Assembly (NCBI GenBank): GCA_030158675.1
Contig: JAOASL010000030.1
Coordinates: forward strand, 63,890 to 127,889
DNA from: Burkholderiaceae bacterium
GTDB lineage: Bacteria; Pseudomonadota; Gammaproteobacteria; Burkholderiales; Burkholderiaceae_D
DNA length: 64,000 nt
Reading direction: 5' to 3'
The notes under the pieces are model-generated. The model did not search any database and had not been told where the DNA came from. It was given only the letters and a program-made list of their open reading frames with translations. This document shows positions 28,244 through 37,525 of the stretch, one piece after another. The translations under genes were made by a program, and so were the position numbers. The stretch's first letter is position 1, and the number at the start of each line of letters is the position of its first letter.

Positions 28244-28314
28244 ACTTCGGTTTGGTGCGTACGCTCGAAAAGAACGGCGGCGTCCACTTGCGCAAAAAAT
28301 GTTTCAGAAGGGTA

Positions 28315-28344
28315 TTGGCAAGGCGGTGCGAAGCTGGCTATAAT
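28315..28344 (+). promoter_or_regulatory. Sigma-70 promoter of tRNA-Val
   Basis: TTGGCA at 28315-28320 and TATAAT at 28339-28344 with an 18-base spacer, about 11 bases before the mature tRNA 5' end. Confidence 0.8.
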
Positions 28345-28355
28345 CTCGTTTCTTT

Positions 28356-28432
28356 AGGCGCGTAGCTCAGCTGGTTAGAGCACTACCTTGACATGGTAGG
28401 GGTCGTTGGTTCGAGTCCAATCGTGCCTACCA
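28356..28432 (+). tRNA. tRNA-Val (anticodon GAC)
   Basis: 77 bases with CCA encoded. The acceptor stem AGGCGCG pairs with CGTGCCT (one G-T). D-arm GCTCAGCTGGTTAGAGC, anticodon stem CTACC/GGTAG with loop TTGACAT (anticodon GAC at 28390-28392), and T-arm with GGTTCGAGTCC are all regular. It sits between relA and thrS with its own promoter. Confidence 0.95.
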
Positions 28433-28574
28433 ACATAACTGCAGCATCTTTTAAGGTCGGGAAAGGCAACACGGTTATGACACCGCGAACTAGCAGCGCA
28501 GATCTTCAATCTATCCGCTAGTCGTCTTTCTTTTTGCAGTGAGACAATCGCATTCCGATGCGCTTCTCTCGAAT

Positions 28575-28603
28575 AAAAAACGCGGCTAGTCCGCGTTTTT
28601 TTT
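28575..28603. terminator. Rho-independent terminator between tRNA-Val and thrS
   Basis: AAAAAACGCGG pairs with CCGCGTTTTTT around a CTAGT loop, with T residues continuing. The flanking A and T runs make it potentially bidirectional. It probably ends the tRNA-Val transcript. Confidence 0.85.
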
Positions 28604-28652
28604 CGTCCGCACATTCCAGATCCGTTCGCGGCATCCACTCTAGGAGTACAGC

Positions 28653-30560
28653 ATGGTTTCAGTTCGACTTCCCGATGGCTCGCAGCGCCAGTTTGATTCG
28701 CCGGTCACGGTGGCGCAGGTTGCCGCATCAATCGGTGCCGGACTTGCAAAGGCGGCGCTGGCCGGCAAAGTGGATGGCCAGCTGGTCGACACGTCTTTCC
28801 TGATCGATCGCGATGCCGATCTGGCGATCGTCACCGACAAAGATGCCGATGGCCTCGAAGTGATTCGCCATTCGACGGCGCACTTGCTTGCCTACGCGGT
28901 GAAGGAATTGTTTCCTGAGGCGCAGGTCACGATTGGCCCGGTGATCGATAACGGCTTCTACTACGATTTTTCGTACAAGCGTCCGTTCACGCCGGAAGAC
29001 CTGCTGGCGATCGAGAAAAAGATGGCCGAGCTGGCGAAAAAAGACGAGCCGGTCGAGCGCAAAGTGCTGCCGCGCGATGAGGCGGTGGCCTACTTCAAGT
29101 CCATTGCTGAGGCGTACAAGGCGGAGATCATCGAGTCGATCCCCGCCGATCAGGACGTGTCGCTTTACTCTGAGGGCAAATTCACCGACCTGTGCCGTGG
29201 CCCGCACGTGCCGTCAACCGGCAAGCTGAAGGTGTTCAAGCTGATGAAGCTGGCCGGCGCTTATTGGCGTGGCGACTCGAAGAACGAGATGCTGCAGCGA
29301 ATCTATGGCACCGCGTGGACGAAAAAGGAAGATCAGGAAGCCTATCTGCATATGCTGGAGGAAGCCGAAAAGCGCGACCACCGCAAGCTGGGCCGCCAGC
29401 TCGACCTGTTCCATTTCCAGGACGAGGCGCCGGGACTGATCTTCTGGCATCCGAAGGGCTGGACGGTCTGGCAGCAGGTTGAGCAGTACATGCGTCGCGT
29501 CTATCAGGACAACGGCTATCAGGAAGTGAAGGCGCCGCAGATTCTGGATCGTTCGCTGTGGGAAAAGTCTGGTCACTGGGACAACTACAAAGACAACATG
29601 TTCACTACGGATTCGGAGAATCGCGCCTATGCGCTGAAGCCGATGAACTGTCCGGGTCACGTGCAAATTTTCCGTTCGAACATGCATTCCTACCGCGAAC
29701 TGCCGCTGCGCTATGGCGAGTTCGGCCAATGCCATCGCAACGAGCCGTCCGGTTCCCTGCACGGGATGATGCGCGTACGCGGCTTCACCCAGGATGACGG
29801 TCATATTTTCTGTACTGACGACCAGATTCTCGACGAGTGCGTCGCGTTCACGTCGTTGTTGCAGAGGGTCTATCGTGATTTTGGTTTCACGGAAGTGATC
29901 TACAAGGTCGCGACCCGTCCGGAAAAGCGGGTCGGCTCTGATGATCTGTGGGATAAGGCCGAGACGGCACTGATCGAATCGCTGAAGCGTTCCGGCTGTG
30001 ATTACGAGATCACGCCGGGCGAGGGCGCATTCTATGGCCCGAAGATCGAGTACACCCTGAAAGACGCGATTGGCCGGCCCTGGCAGTGCGGCACGATTCA
30101 GGTCGATTTTTCGATGCCGGTACGTCTTGAGGCCGAGTACGTGGCCGAGGACAACAGCCGCAAGGTGCCGGTGATGTTGCACCGGGCGATTCTGGGTTCG
30201 CTCGAACGATTCATCGGCATGCTGATCGAAAACCACGCGGGTGCACTGCCCTTGTGGCTGGCTCCGGTGCAGGTTTCCATTCTGAATATCTCCGAAGGCC
30301 AGGCGGAATATGCACTTAAGATTGAGCAAGCCCTGAAAAAACAAGGGTTTAGAGTGCAGGCCGATTTGCGGAACGAGAAAATAACGTATAAAATACGCGA
30401 GCATTCCGTCCAGAAGCTGCCTTACATCGTCGTTATCGGCGATAAAGAGCGGGATGCGAACACCGTAGCCGTGCGTGCACGAGGCAATGTCGACTTGGGC
30501 GTGATGTCCATCGACAGTCTGGTTGAGCGTCTCAATAACGAGATCGCCACCAAGGCCTGA
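28653..30560 (+). CDS. thrS: Threonine-tRNA ligase
   Basis: 635 residues. An N-terminal TGS domain (1-62) is followed by the editing domain with HSTAH (H73, H77) and [10 protein letters not shown]. The class II core has motif 1 at [19 protein letters not shown], the zinc Cys in MNCPGH, motif 2 [15 protein letters not shown] and [11 protein letters not shown]. Motif 3 and the anticodon-binding domain come last ([15 protein letters not shown]). TAGGAG is 6 bases before the ATG. First gene of the thrS-infC-rpmI-rplT-pheST-ihfA block. Confidence 0.96.
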   Translation: MVSVRLPDGSQRQFDSPVTVAQVAASIGAGLAKAALAGKVDGQLVDTSFLIDRDADLAIVTDKDADGLEVIRHSTAHLLAYAVKELFPEAQVTIGPVIDNGFYYDFSYKRPFTPEDLLAIEKKMAELAKKDEPVERKVLPRDEAVAYFKSIAEAYKAEIIESIPADQDVSLYSEGKFTDLCRGPHVPSTGKLKVFKLMKLAGAYWRGDSKNEMLQRIYGTAWTKKEDQEAYLHMLEEAEKRDHRKLGRQLDLFHFQDEAPGLIFWHPKGWTVWQQVEQYMRRVYQDNGYQEVKAPQILDRSLWEKSGHWDNYKDNMFTTDSENRAYALKPMNCPGHVQIFRSNMHSYRELPLRYGEFGQCHRNEPSGSLHGMMRVRGFTQDDGHIFCTDDQILDECVAFTSLLQRVYRDFGFTEVIYKVATRPEKRVGSDDLWDKAETALIESLKRSGCDYEITPGEGAFYGPKIEYTLKDAIGRPWQCGTIQVDFSMPVRLEAEYVAEDNSRKVPVMLHRAILGSLERFIGMLIENHAGALPLWLAPVQVSILNISEGQAEYALKIEQALKKQGFRVQADLRNEKITYKIREHSVQKLPYIVVIGDKERDANTVAVRARGNVDLGVMSIDSLVERLNNEIATKA

Positions 30561-30629
30561 CGGATCTGCCGTCGGGCTGGCTCGCTGCAAAAGCACGGCC
30601 TATTTATTGGATTTTTCAAGGACACTGCA

Positions 30630-31151
30630 ATAGCTACTGACAAGTCGCACCGTATCAACGGTGAAATCACGGCGCCCCAAGTGCGCCTGTCCGGCGTCGA
30701 GAACGAGCCGTTGGGTATCGTCACCCTTATTGAGGCGTTTCGCCTTGCTGAAGAGGCAGATGCCGACCTGGTCGAGATCGCGCCAACCGCGCAACCTCCG
30801 GTTTGCCGCCTGATGGACTACGGCAAGTTCAAGTACCAGGAGCAGAAACGCCAGCATGAGGCCAAGCTCAAGCAGAAAGTGATCTCCGTGAAGGAGGTCA
30901 AGTTCCGCCCTGGTACGGATGACGGCGACTACAACATCAAGCTGCGCAATCTGACCAAGTTCCTCGATGAGGGCGACAAGACTAAGATTACGCTGCGCTT
31001 CCGCGGTCGCGAAATGGCGCACCAGGAAATTGGCGTGCGCATGCTGGAGCGTCTGAAGGCCGACCTGGAGCCCTATGGTCAGGTCGAGCAGTTCCCAAAG
31101 ATGGAAGGCCGCCAGATGGTGATGGTGCTGGCGCCGAAGAAAAAGAAATAA
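30630..31151 (+). CDS. infC: Translation initiation factor IF-3, probable ATA start
   Basis: Binds the 30S subunit, prevents premature 50S joining and proofreads initiator tRNA and start codons. Starting at ATA (30630) gives 173 residues beginning with (M)[20 protein letters not shown], the expected IF-3 N-terminus. AAGGA at 30618-30622 is 7 bases upstream. No ATG, GTG or TTG exists in frame before the GTG at 30681, which would delete the first conserved strand. An in-frame ATT at 30606 lacks a ribosome site. Rare start codons on infC underlie its autoregulation in E. coli (AUU). The C-terminal domain ([26 protein letters not shown]) is normal. Confidence 0.93.
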   Translation: MATDKSHRINGEITAPQVRLSGVENEPLGIVTLIEAFRLAEEADADLVEIAPTAQPPVCRLMDYGKFKYQEQKRQHEAKLKQKVISVKEVKFRPGTDDGDYNIKLRNLTKFLDEGDKTKITLRFRGREMAHQEIGVRMLERLKADLEPYGQVEQFPKMEGRQMVMVLAPKKKK

Positions 31152-31190
31152 GCGCACGAATCAGCGTCGTAGCGGTTTAGCTGCGGGGTT

Positions 31191-31362
31191 TTGTCAGGCG
31201 CTGATTTTTGCTAGAATCCGCGCTCCCGCCGAAAGGCAGGAGCGCAAGGGACGACGGACTCGATTTCGTCGTCACGAGAAGCGAGTGCAGGCATCCAAGA
31301 GCAGCGGTTGCTGCCACCTGCAGTCGTAAATAATGGAGCTGCCCCTAGCGGGCAGATTTGTC
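31191..31362 (+). promoter_or_regulatory. Structured leader upstream of rpmI-rplT
   Basis: A TTGTCA/TAGAAT pair (15-base spacer) may be an internal promoter. Then come four potential hairpins. GCGCTCC-c-GCC GAAA GGC-a-GGAGCGC spans 31220-31245 with a GNRA loop. ACGACG/CGTCGT spans 31251-31272, GCAGC/GCTGC spans 31301-31314, and CTGCCC/GGGCAG (31339-31355) ends 7 bases before the rpmI ATG. In other bacteria this interval binds ribosomal protein L20, which represses rpmI-rplT. The structure here is compatible with that but unproven. Confidence 0.5.
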
Positions 31363-31560
31363 ATGCCAAAAATGAAGACCAAGAGCAGCGCGAAAAAGCG
31401 TTTTCGCGTTCGCCCGGGCGGTACCGTCAAGCGTGGCCAGGCTTTCAAGCGCCACATCCTGACCAAGAAGACCACCAAGAACAAGCGCCAATTGCGTGGA
31501 GCCGTCGACGTTCATGAAACGAACATGAACTCGATCCGCGCGATGATGCCCTTCGCCTAA
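31363..31560 (+). CDS. rpmI: 50S ribosomal protein L35
   Basis: 65 residues beginning [16 protein letters not shown], the invariant bL35 N-terminus, with [20 protein letters not shown] in the middle. The start at 31363 was chosen for this; ten extra codons to 31333 lie in the leader hairpin. rplT follows after 26 bases. Confidence 0.96.
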   Translation: MPKMKTKSSAKKRFRVRPGGTVKRGQAFKRHILTKKTTKNKRQLRGAVDVHETNMNSIRAMMPFA

Positions 31561-31586
31561 CCTCACTCTGACAACAGGAGCACACA

Positions 31587-31946
31587 ATGCCAAGAGTTAA
31601 ACGTGGGGTAACCGCACGGGCCCGCCATAAGAAAGTCCTCGACGCTGCCAAAGGCTATCGTGGCCGTCGTAGCCGCGTCTACCGCGTCGCCAAGCAGGCC
31701 GTCATGCGTGCCGGCCAGTATGCGTACCGCGATCGTCGCAACAAGAAGCGCGTGTTCCGCGCTCTGTGGATTACCCGTATCAACGCGGCTTCGCGCGAGC
31801 ATGGCCTGACCTACAGCGTGTTCATGAACGGCCTGAAGAAGGCAGCGATCGGTCTCGACCGTAAGGTGCTGGCCGACATGGCGGTGATGGACAAGGCTGC
31901 CTTCGCAGCCGTCGTCAATCAGGTGAAAGCCACTATCGCTGCGTAA
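31587..31946 (+). CDS. rplT: 50S ribosomal protein L20
   Basis: 119 residues with the bL20 signature [20 protein letters not shown], then [19 protein letters not shown] and a C-terminal [20 protein letters not shown]. It binds 23S rRNA early in 50S assembly and in many bacteria represses its own operon. ACAACAGGAG precedes the ATG. A palindromic element and a terminator follow. Confidence 0.96.
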   Translation: MPRVKRGVTARARHKKVLDAAKGYRGRRSRVYRVAKQAVMRAGQYAYRDRRNKKRVFRALWITRINAASREHGLTYSVFMNGLKKAAIGLDRKVLADMAVMDKAAFAAVVNQVKATIAA

Positions 31947-31957
31947 GCAGTCGACAC

Positions 31958-32079
31958 GGCCCGTTAAGTGCCTCTAACAAAGCGTCGCTGGCTAGGCGCG
32001 CCGATGCAGACAGTACGGTCTGTACGGCAAGTCGATGTAAAGACGCAAGTGGCGTTTTGTTAGAGGCACCAAGCGGGCC
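31958..32079. repeat. Long palindromic intergenic element between rplT and pheS
   Basis: Perfect 14-base inverted repeat GTGCCTCTAACAAA (31968-31981) and its complement (32056-32069), extended outward by GGCCCG/CGGGCC (31958-63 and 32074-79). The interior contains a smaller GTAC-GGTCT-GTAC palindrome. The size and symmetry suggest a REP- or MITE-like repeat, though copy number cannot be tested within this window. No target duplication was seen. Confidence 0.6.
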
Positions 32080-32095
32080 TGCACAGCAGTCCTGG

Positions 32096-32130
32096 CGGGG
32101 CAGAGGTGATGAGCCTGTGCCCCGTTTTTT
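32096..32130 (+). terminator. Rho-independent terminator after rplT
   Basis: CGGGGCA (32096-32102) pairs with TGCCCCG (32118-32124), with an inner AGG/CCT, followed by TTTTTTATTTTT. It separates rplT from pheS and may serve as terminator or as a pheST attenuator. Confidence 0.85.
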
Positions 32131-32182
32131 ATTTTTCACGCTGAACGAATCACACGGGCTGATATATCAGGCTGACATACGC

Positions 32183-33199
32183 ATGAGCTCACTGGAACAA
32201 CTCGTCGTCGCCGCAGAGGCGGACTTCGCTGCCGCACAGGACCCGGCCGCCCTCGAAAACGCGAAGGCGAAATACCTTGGCAAGACCGGTCAGGTCACCG
32301 AGCAGATGAAGGGCCTCGGCAAGCTCGACCCCGACGCGCGCCGCGCGCAGGGCGCCGTGATCAATCAGGCCAAGGAACAGATCGAGGCGCTGCTGAATGC
32401 GCGCCGCAATGGGCTGGCCGATGCGCAGATGCAGGCACGTCTGAATGCCGAGGCGATCGATGTCACCTTGCCGGGCCGCGGCCGCGGATTCGGCGGTATC
32501 CATCCGGTGATGCGCACCTGGCAGCGTATAGAAGAGATCTTCGGTTCGATCGGGTTCGATGTCGCTGATGGTCCTGAGATCGAGAACGACTGGACCAATT
32601 TCACCGCATTGAACAGCCCGGAAAACCATCCGGCGCGATCGATGCAGGATACTTTTTATATTGACGGCAAGGACAGCACCGGCAAGCCTTTGCTGCTGCG
32701 CACGCATACCAGCCCGATGCAGGTGCGCTTCGCCAAGATGCACAAGCCACCGATTCGCGTGATCGCGCCGGGCCGCACGTACCGGGTGGACAGTGACGCG
32801 ACGCATTCGCCGATGTTCCATCAGGTCGAGGGCCTGTGGATCGACACCGACATCAGCTTCGCTGATCTGAAGGGCGTCTACCTGAATTTCGTGCAGGCCT
32901 TCTTCGAGACGGATGACTTGCAAGTACGTTTCCGTCCATCCTATTTCCCGTTTACCGAGCCCTCGGCCGAGATCGATATCGCCTTTGGCTCCGGCCCGCT
33001 GAAAGGCCGCTGGCTCGAAGTGTCGGGTGCCGGGCAGGTGCATCCGGCCGTGCTGCGCAATATGGGCCTGGATCCCGAGCAGTTCATCGGCTTTGCATTC
33101 GGCTCCGGCCTGGAGCGCCTGACGATGCTGCGCTATGGCATCAATGACCTGCGCCTGTTCTATGAAGGCGACCTGCGTTTCCTGAAGCAGTTCAACTGA
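32183..33199 (+). CDS. pheS: Phenylalanine-tRNA ligase alpha subunit
   Basis: 338 residues from the ATG at 32183; the open frame upstream runs through the terminator and is not family sequence. An N-terminal coiled-coil (1-85) is followed by the class II core: [72 protein letters not shown] and motif 3 [18 protein letters not shown]. Together with PheT it forms an alpha2-beta2 enzyme. pheT starts 34 bases downstream. Confidence 0.95.
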   Translation: MSSLEQLVVAAEADFAAAQDPAALENAKAKYLGKTGQVTEQMKGLGKLDPDARRAQGAVINQAKEQIEALLNARRNGLADAQMQARLNAEAIDVTLPGRGRGFGGIHPVMRTWQRIEEIFGSIGFDVADGPEIENDWTNFTALNSPENHPARSMQDTFYIDGKDSTGKPLLLRTHTSPMQVRFAKMHKPPIRVIAPGRTYRVDSDATHSPMFHQVEGLWIDTDISFADLKGVYLNFVQAFFETDDLQVRFRPSYFPFTEPSAEIDIAFGSGPLKGRWLEVSGAGQVHPAVLRNMGLDPEQFIGFAFGSGLERLTMLRYGINDLRLFYEGDLRFLKQFN

Positions 33200-33233
33200 C
33201 TTGAATTTCCACCGATTTCACCGGACGTAAGCG

Positions 33234-35663
33234 ATGCAATTTTCTGAAAACTGGCTGCGCACGATGGCCGACCCGACGTTGACCTCGGACGAGCTGTCGC
33301 ACCTGCTGACCATGGCCGGCCTCGAGGTCGAGGAAGTCGAACCGGTCGCGCCACCGTTCAATCATGTCGTGGTGGCACAGGTGATGCAGGTGAGTAAGCA
33401 TCCGAACGCCGACCGGCTGAATGTCTGCCAGGTCGATGTCGGCACCGGTACGCTGCTGAACATCGTCTGCGGCGCGCCGAATGTGCGCGCTGGCATGAAG
33501 GTGCCATGCGCGCTGGCGGGCGCCAAGCTGCCGCCGGGCGAAGACGGCAAGCCCTTCGAGATCAAGGTCGGCAAACTGCGCGGCGTCGAGTCGCAGGGCA
33601 TGCTGTGCTCTGCGCGCGAGCTGAAGCTGTCGGAGGACCATGGTGGCCTGCTGGAACTGGCGGAGACGGCGCAAGTCGGCCAGAACTTCCGTGACCATCA
33701 CGGCCTGAACGACCTGAAATTCACCATCAAGCTCACGCCGAACCGCGCCGACTGCCTGTCGGTGCTGGGCGTGGCGCGCGAGGTCGCCGCGCTGACCGGC
33801 GTTCCGCTGACGGCGCCGTCATTCCATCCGGTGGCGCCGGGCATCGACGAGACGCTGCCGGTCAAGGTGACGGCGCCTGATTTATGCGGCCGTTTTTCCG
33901 GCCGTGTCATTCGCGGGCTGAACGCAAAGGCCGAGACGCCACAATGGATGAAGCAGCGGCTTGAGCGCAGTGGCCAGCGGCCAATCTCGGCGCTGGTCGA
34001 TATTTCCAATTATGTGATGCTCGAACTCGGACGCCCGACCCATGTGTTTGACCTCGACAAGATCCATGGCGGACTCGAAGTGCGCTGGGGCCGCAAGGGC
34101 GAGCAGCTGAAGCTCCTGAACGGCAATACCGTCGCGCTCGATGACTGGGTCGGCGTGATCGCCGACGGCAAGGAAGTCGAATCGCTGGCCGGAATCATGG
34201 GCGGCGATGCGACCGCCGTGTCGCTGGATACGACCAATATTTATCTCGAAGCCGCGTTCTGGTGGCCCCAGGCGCTGCAGGGCCGTGCGCGCCGTTATAA
34301 CTTCTCGACGGATGCGGCGCATCGTTTTGAGCGAGGCGTGGATTTTGCGACGACGGTCGAGCATATCGAGCGCATCACTGCGCTGATCATCGAGATTTGC
34401 GGCGTGCCGGACCAGACACAAGTCGGCCCGGTGGACGATCAGGTGGTGGCACTGCCTGAGCGCGCCCCGGTCAGTCTGCGTGTGTCGCGCGCAGCGAAAG
34501 TAATCGGCATTCCGGTCGATGCGCGGCAGGTGGCCGACATCTTCACTCGCCTCGGGCTGTCGTTCACGCAAGAGGGCGACGTCTTCGCCGTTACGCCACC
34601 CAGCTACCGCTTCGACATTGAGATCGAAGAGGACCTGATCGAAGAGATCGCGCGCGTGTATGGCTTCGAGAACATTCCTGCGTTGCCCCCAGTGGCGGCG
34701 AACGCAATTCGCATCGCGCCGGAAAACCGTCGCTCGCTGTTCACCGTGCGGCGTCAGCTGGCTGATCTCGATTATCAGGAAGTAGTGAATTACAGCTTTA
34801 TCGACGAAGAGACCGAGCGCCAGTTCGGTGGTGATGCCGAGCCGATTCGCCTGCTCAATCCGATCGCCAGCCAGATGAACGTGATGCGCTCCCAGCTGCT
34901 CAGCAGTCTGGTCGCGAATGTGCGCTACAACCTCAATCGCAAGGCGTCGCGTGTGCGCGTCTTCGAAATCGGTGGCGTCTTCAGCCTGGACACCAACGTC
35001 GCCGACGGCCCGCTGTCGGTGGCCGGCATCGCGCAGCCCAAGCGGGTGGCCGCGCTTGCATATGGCCCGGTGGCCGACGAGCAATGGGGACAGGCTGCCC
35101 GCAATGTTGATTTCTTCGACGTGAAAGCTGATCTCGAAGCGATGTTTGCACCGCTGTCAGTGCGCTTTGAAGCAGCGTCGCATGGCGCACTGCATCCTGG
35201 GCGATCGGCTGCGGTCGTGCTGGACGGGCAGCCTGTCGGTTTCATCGGCGAGCTGCATCCGCGCCTGCAGCAGTGGCTTGAACTGCCGCTGCCCCCCGTT
35301 ATGTTTGAAGTGGATGCGCAGGCTTTGCAGCAGCGCTTGATCCCGTCGTATCGTGAAATTGCAAAATTCCCGGCCGTGATGCGTGACCTCGCCTTGCTCG
35401 TCGGGCAGTCCGTCAGCGTGCAATCGCTGCTTGATACGATGCAGGCAGAAGCGCGCAGCAACCCCGCATGCCGATTCTTGCAACATATTGTTTTATTTGA
35501 TGAATATCGTGGAAAGGGACTCGCCGACGGGCAAAAAAGCCTTGCTTTCCGAGTCACCATGCAAGATACTCAAGCCACATTGCAGGACGAGTCGGTCGAC
35601 GCGGGAATTGCTGCGATCGTCGAAGCTGTTCATACCAAGCACGGCGCTACGCTGAGAAAATAA
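33234..35663 (+). CDS. pheT: Phenylalanine-tRNA ligase beta subunit
   Basis: 809 residues. An EMAP-like tRNA-binding domain is at 40-150 ([20 protein letters not shown], then [14 protein letters not shown]). B3/B4 editing and B1 domains follow ([40 protein letters not shown]), then B5 and the inactive synthetase core. The C-terminal FDX-ACB domain has [18 protein letters not shown]. All expected domains are intact and length is normal. Co-transcribed with pheS; ihfA follows after 28 bases. Confidence 0.95.
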   Translation: MQFSENWLRTMADPTLTSDELSHLLTMAGLEVEEVEPVAPPFNHVVVAQVMQVSKHPNADRLNVCQVDVGTGTLLNIVCGAPNVRAGMKVPCALAGAKLPPGEDGKPFEIKVGKLRGVESQGMLCSARELKLSEDHGGLLELAETAQVGQNFRDHHGLNDLKFTIKLTPNRADCLSVLGVAREVAALTGVPLTAPSFHPVAPGIDETLPVKVTAPDLCGRFSGRVIRGLNAKAETPQWMKQRLERSGQRPISALVDISNYVMLELGRPTHVFDLDKIHGGLEVRWGRKGEQLKLLNGNTVALDDWVGVIADGKEVESLAGIMGGDATAVSLDTTNIYLEAAFWWPQALQGRARRYNFSTDAAHRFERGVDFATTVEHIERITALIIEICGVPDQTQVGPVDDQVVALPERAPVSLRVSRAAKVIGIPVDARQVADIFTRLGLSFTQEGDVFAVTPPSYRFDIEIEEDLIEEIARVYGFENIPALPPVAANAIRIAPENRRSLFTVRRQLADLDYQEVVNYSFIDEETERQFGGDAEPIRLLNPIASQMNVMRSQLLSSLVANVRYNLNRKASRVRVFEIGGVFSLDTNVADGPLSVAGIAQPKRVAALAYGPVADEQWGQAARNVDFFDVKADLEAMFAPLSVRFEAASHGALHPGRSAAVVLDGQPVGFIGELHPRLQQWLELPLPPVMFEVDAQALQQRLIPSYREIAKFPAVMRDLALLVGQSVSVQSLLDTMQAEARSNPACRFLQHIVLFDEYRGKGLADGQKSLAFRVTMQDTQATLQDESVDAGIAAIVEAVHTKHGATLRK

Positions 35664-35691
35664 GCAGCTTGTTCTGTCATCTCGAGACATC

Positions 35692-36108
35692 ATGAATCAC
35701 AGCAATCCGGTCGAATTGGAATCCGTGCTTGCCGCCGACTTCGGTCTTGCGATGCAGGTATCGCAGGCGCGCGTTGGCGCTGAAAAGGAGCTTCCGACGC
35801 TGACTAAGGCGGAGTTGGCCGAATTGCTGTTCGAGCAGGTCGGTCTGAACAAGCGAGAAGCCAAGGACATGGTGGATACCTTCTTTGGCGAGATCCGCGA
35901 CGCGCTTGAGCGCGGCGAGTCGGTGAAGCTGTCGGGTTTCGGCAATTTTCAGCTGCGCGACAAGCCGCAGCGTCCGGGACGCAATCCGAAAACCGGTGAA
36001 GAAATTCCTATCAGTGCCCGCCGCGTGGTGACCTTCCATGCGAGCCAGAAGCTCAAGGCCATGGTTGATGGCGCCACGGCGCAGCTCAGCGCGCCTCATT
36101 CCGTCTGA
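35692..36108 (+). CDS. ihfA: Integration host factor alpha subunit
   Basis: 138 residues. The core from about residue 35 ([20 protein letters not shown]) through the beta-arm signature [20 protein letters not shown] is a typical DNA-bending IHF alpha. About 35 residues precede the core and ~15 follow it, longer than E. coli IhfA (99 residues). An internal start at the Met of MQVSQARV would shorten this. IHF gene position behind pheT is conserved. The MerR-type gene starts 8 bases later. Confidence 0.92.
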   Translation: MNHSNPVELESVLAADFGLAMQVSQARVGAEKELPTLTKAELAELLFEQVGLNKREAKDMVDTFFGEIRDALERGESVKLSGFGNFQLRDKPQRPGRNPKTGEEIPISARRVVTFHASQKLKAMVDGATAQLSAPHSV

Positions 36109-36116
36109 CGTGCTGA

Positions 36117-36479
36117 ATGACAGAGCGTGCTGCCAGGCCAGAGCCGCCGAACTTGCCCCCTATTCCCGCCAAACGTTATTTCACCATCGGTGAGGTGAGT
36201 GAGCTGTGCGGCGTGAAGCCGCATGTGCTGCGCTACTGGGAGCAGGAATTCGCGCAGCTGAAGCCGGTCAAGCGGCGGGGCAATCGGCGTTACTACCAGC
36301 ATCATGAAGTTCTGCTGATCCGGCGTATTCGTGACCTGCTCTACGAGCAGGGCTTTACGATCAGCGGTGCCCGCAACAAGCTCGACACCATCGATGTGCC
36401 TGAGACCACCGTCTCGCCGATCGATCTCGCCATGGTTCGCGCAGAACTGCACGATATCCTGCGGCTGCTGAAGACCTGA
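36117..36479 (+). CDS. MerR family transcriptional regulator
   Basis: 120 residues. A winged-helix MerR DNA-binding region follows a Pro-rich leader: KRYFTIGEVSELCGVKPHVL, RYWEQEF, then RRGNRRYYQHHEVLLIRRIR. A short C-terminal helix ends the protein; no effector domain or metal-binding cysteines are seen. This gene accompanies ihfA in many proteobacteria and its targets are generally unknown. Probably the last gene of the operon. Confidence 0.88.
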   Translation: MTERAARPEPPNLPPIPAKRYFTIGEVSELCGVKPHVLRYWEQEFAQLKPVKRRGNRRYYQHHEVLLIRRIRDLLYEQGFTISGARNKLDTIDVPETTVSPIDLAMVRAELHDILRLLKT

Positions 36480-36550
36480 TTCGGACCTGATTCGCGCCGT
36501 TCTTCGTTTTCTGTCTTTCCTCTCTGGTGTTCTGCCAGAACGACAGTCCC

Positions 36551-37354
36551 TCAGGCAGCCACACCAATGATTACGCTGGATGGATCGATCAGGACCACGA
36601 CCTGCGCTGACGTTTGCAGATCGAGCGCGTCTGCTTCTGCGTTGGGCAGTGTGGCGACCAGATCGATGCCGGCATCAATCAGCAGGGTCACTTCCGAGCG
36701 CGACTCGCCGCGCACGATCGCCTGCACCGCACCGGCGAACGCATTGCGCCCGGGCGTGCCGCCTTTCGATAGCGGCGCCAGCGCGATCCACGAAGCCTTG
36801 ACCAGCGCGAACACTTTGGCGCCGATCTCCAGCCCGAGCTCGCGACTGCTGTGGTGGGTGATCGAGGCGGTCAGCATCAGGCTGCCGTGGACCATTATCG
36901 TCACCTCGTCATTCACCGGACCCTGCAACATCGACACGATGATGCCGACGAACTGATTGCGCGCGCTGGTCTTCAGTGCCGTGCCAGGCTGCAGTGCATA
37001 GTCGGCTTCGAAGCCGTTGGCAACCGTATTCAGCCGGCCGATGAAACGCGCATGCTCCGCCTGCGCCAGCATGAAGTTCTTCAGAAGCTGCCTGCCACGT
37101 TCGGTCAGTCGCGTACGTCCACCACCTTTGCCGCCGGCCTGGCGCTCGAGCAGGCTGCCGCCCGTCAGCCGGGTCATCTGTTCTATCGTGTCCCATGCCG
37201 ACTTGTAGCTGTAGCCGGCGATCTTGGCTGACTTGGTCAGGTTTTCCGTCAGGCCGATCTGGCGCAGCAGCTCAATGCGCTTCGCATTGGCCAGCAGTTC
37301 GTCGCGGACGCATAGCGTCAGCTCGGCATGCAGGGTGAGGTCGGGGGGAAGCAT
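36551..37354 (-). CDS. modE: Molybdate-responsive regulator ModE
   Basis: 267 residues from the ATG at 37354. A LysR-like winged helix (RIELLRQIGLTENLTKSAKI, then AGYSYKSAWDTIEQM) and the GGKGGGRTRLTERGRQLL wing are ModE hallmarks. Two molybdate-binding Mop domains follow (ALKTSARNQFVGIIVSMLQG; VFALVKASWIALAP). It represses molybdate uptake when the oxyanion is abundant. The -10 TATAAT lies only 6 bases before the ATG, suggesting a leaderless mRNA. It is divergent from the porin and modA genes. Confidence 0.92.
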   Translation of the reverse strand: MLPPDLTLHAELTLCVRDELLANAKRIELLRQIGLTENLTKSAKIAGYSYKSAWDTIEQMTRLTGGSLLERQAGGKGGGRTRLTERGRQLLKNFMLAQAEHARFIGRLNTVANGFEADYALQPGTALKTSARNQFVGIIVSMLQGPVNDEVTIMVHGSLMLTASITHHSSRELGLEIGAKVFALVKASWIALAPLSKGGTPGRNAFAGAVQAIVRGESRSEVTLLIDAGIDLVATLPNAEADALDLQTSAQVVVLIDPSSVIIGVAA

Positions 37355-37360
37355 GTGCGG

Positions 37361-37383
37361 ATTATAGCGAATCAAAATATTCG
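37361..37383 (-). promoter_or_regulatory. modE promoter -10 with upstream palindrome
   Basis: TATAAT (minus strand, 37361-37366) followed upstream by the palindrome CGAAT-CAAAAT-ATTCG (37368-37383), which would sit between the -10 and -35 positions. It could be an operator for ModE itself or another regulator; it is not a close match to the E. coli ModE box. Confidence 0.5.
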
Positions 37384-37460
37384 TCTCTACATAACGAAGA
37401 CAAACGAATGAGGATTTCAATCGCGACGTGCGCTTATCTCGCCATTTTTCATAGCGTGAA

Positions 37461-37489
37461 TTGACACCACAGGTTGCTTTTTGTATAGT
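37461..37489 (+). promoter_or_regulatory. Sigma-70 promoter of the porin-modA unit
   Basis: Consensus -35 TTGACA (37461-37466), 17-base spacer, TATAGT (37484-37489). TAACGTAATATATA follows directly at about +1 and resembles half of a ModE-type operator. Confidence 0.78.
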
Positions 37490-37525
37490 CTAACGTAATA
37501 TATAAAACTAATTTTGAGGTAGTCC

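Noticed and set aside
29214..30596. Minus-strand open frame of 460 codons over thrS
   Set aside because: Antisense to a complete threonyl-tRNA synthetase; translation has no family features.
31958..32079. Integron attC site
   Set aside because: CTAAC/GTTAG ends are suggestive, but the flanking bases do not fit the RYYYAAC/GTTRRRY rule, the stem is too perfect, and there is no integrase or cassette context.
32109..32144. Short leader peptide [11 protein letters not shown] overlapping the terminator before pheS, as in Phe attenuation
   Set aside because: Its ATG is inside the terminator loop and the Phe/Tyr codons are simply the T-tract; spacing from any ribosome site is poor. A real attenuator peptide should precede the hairpin.
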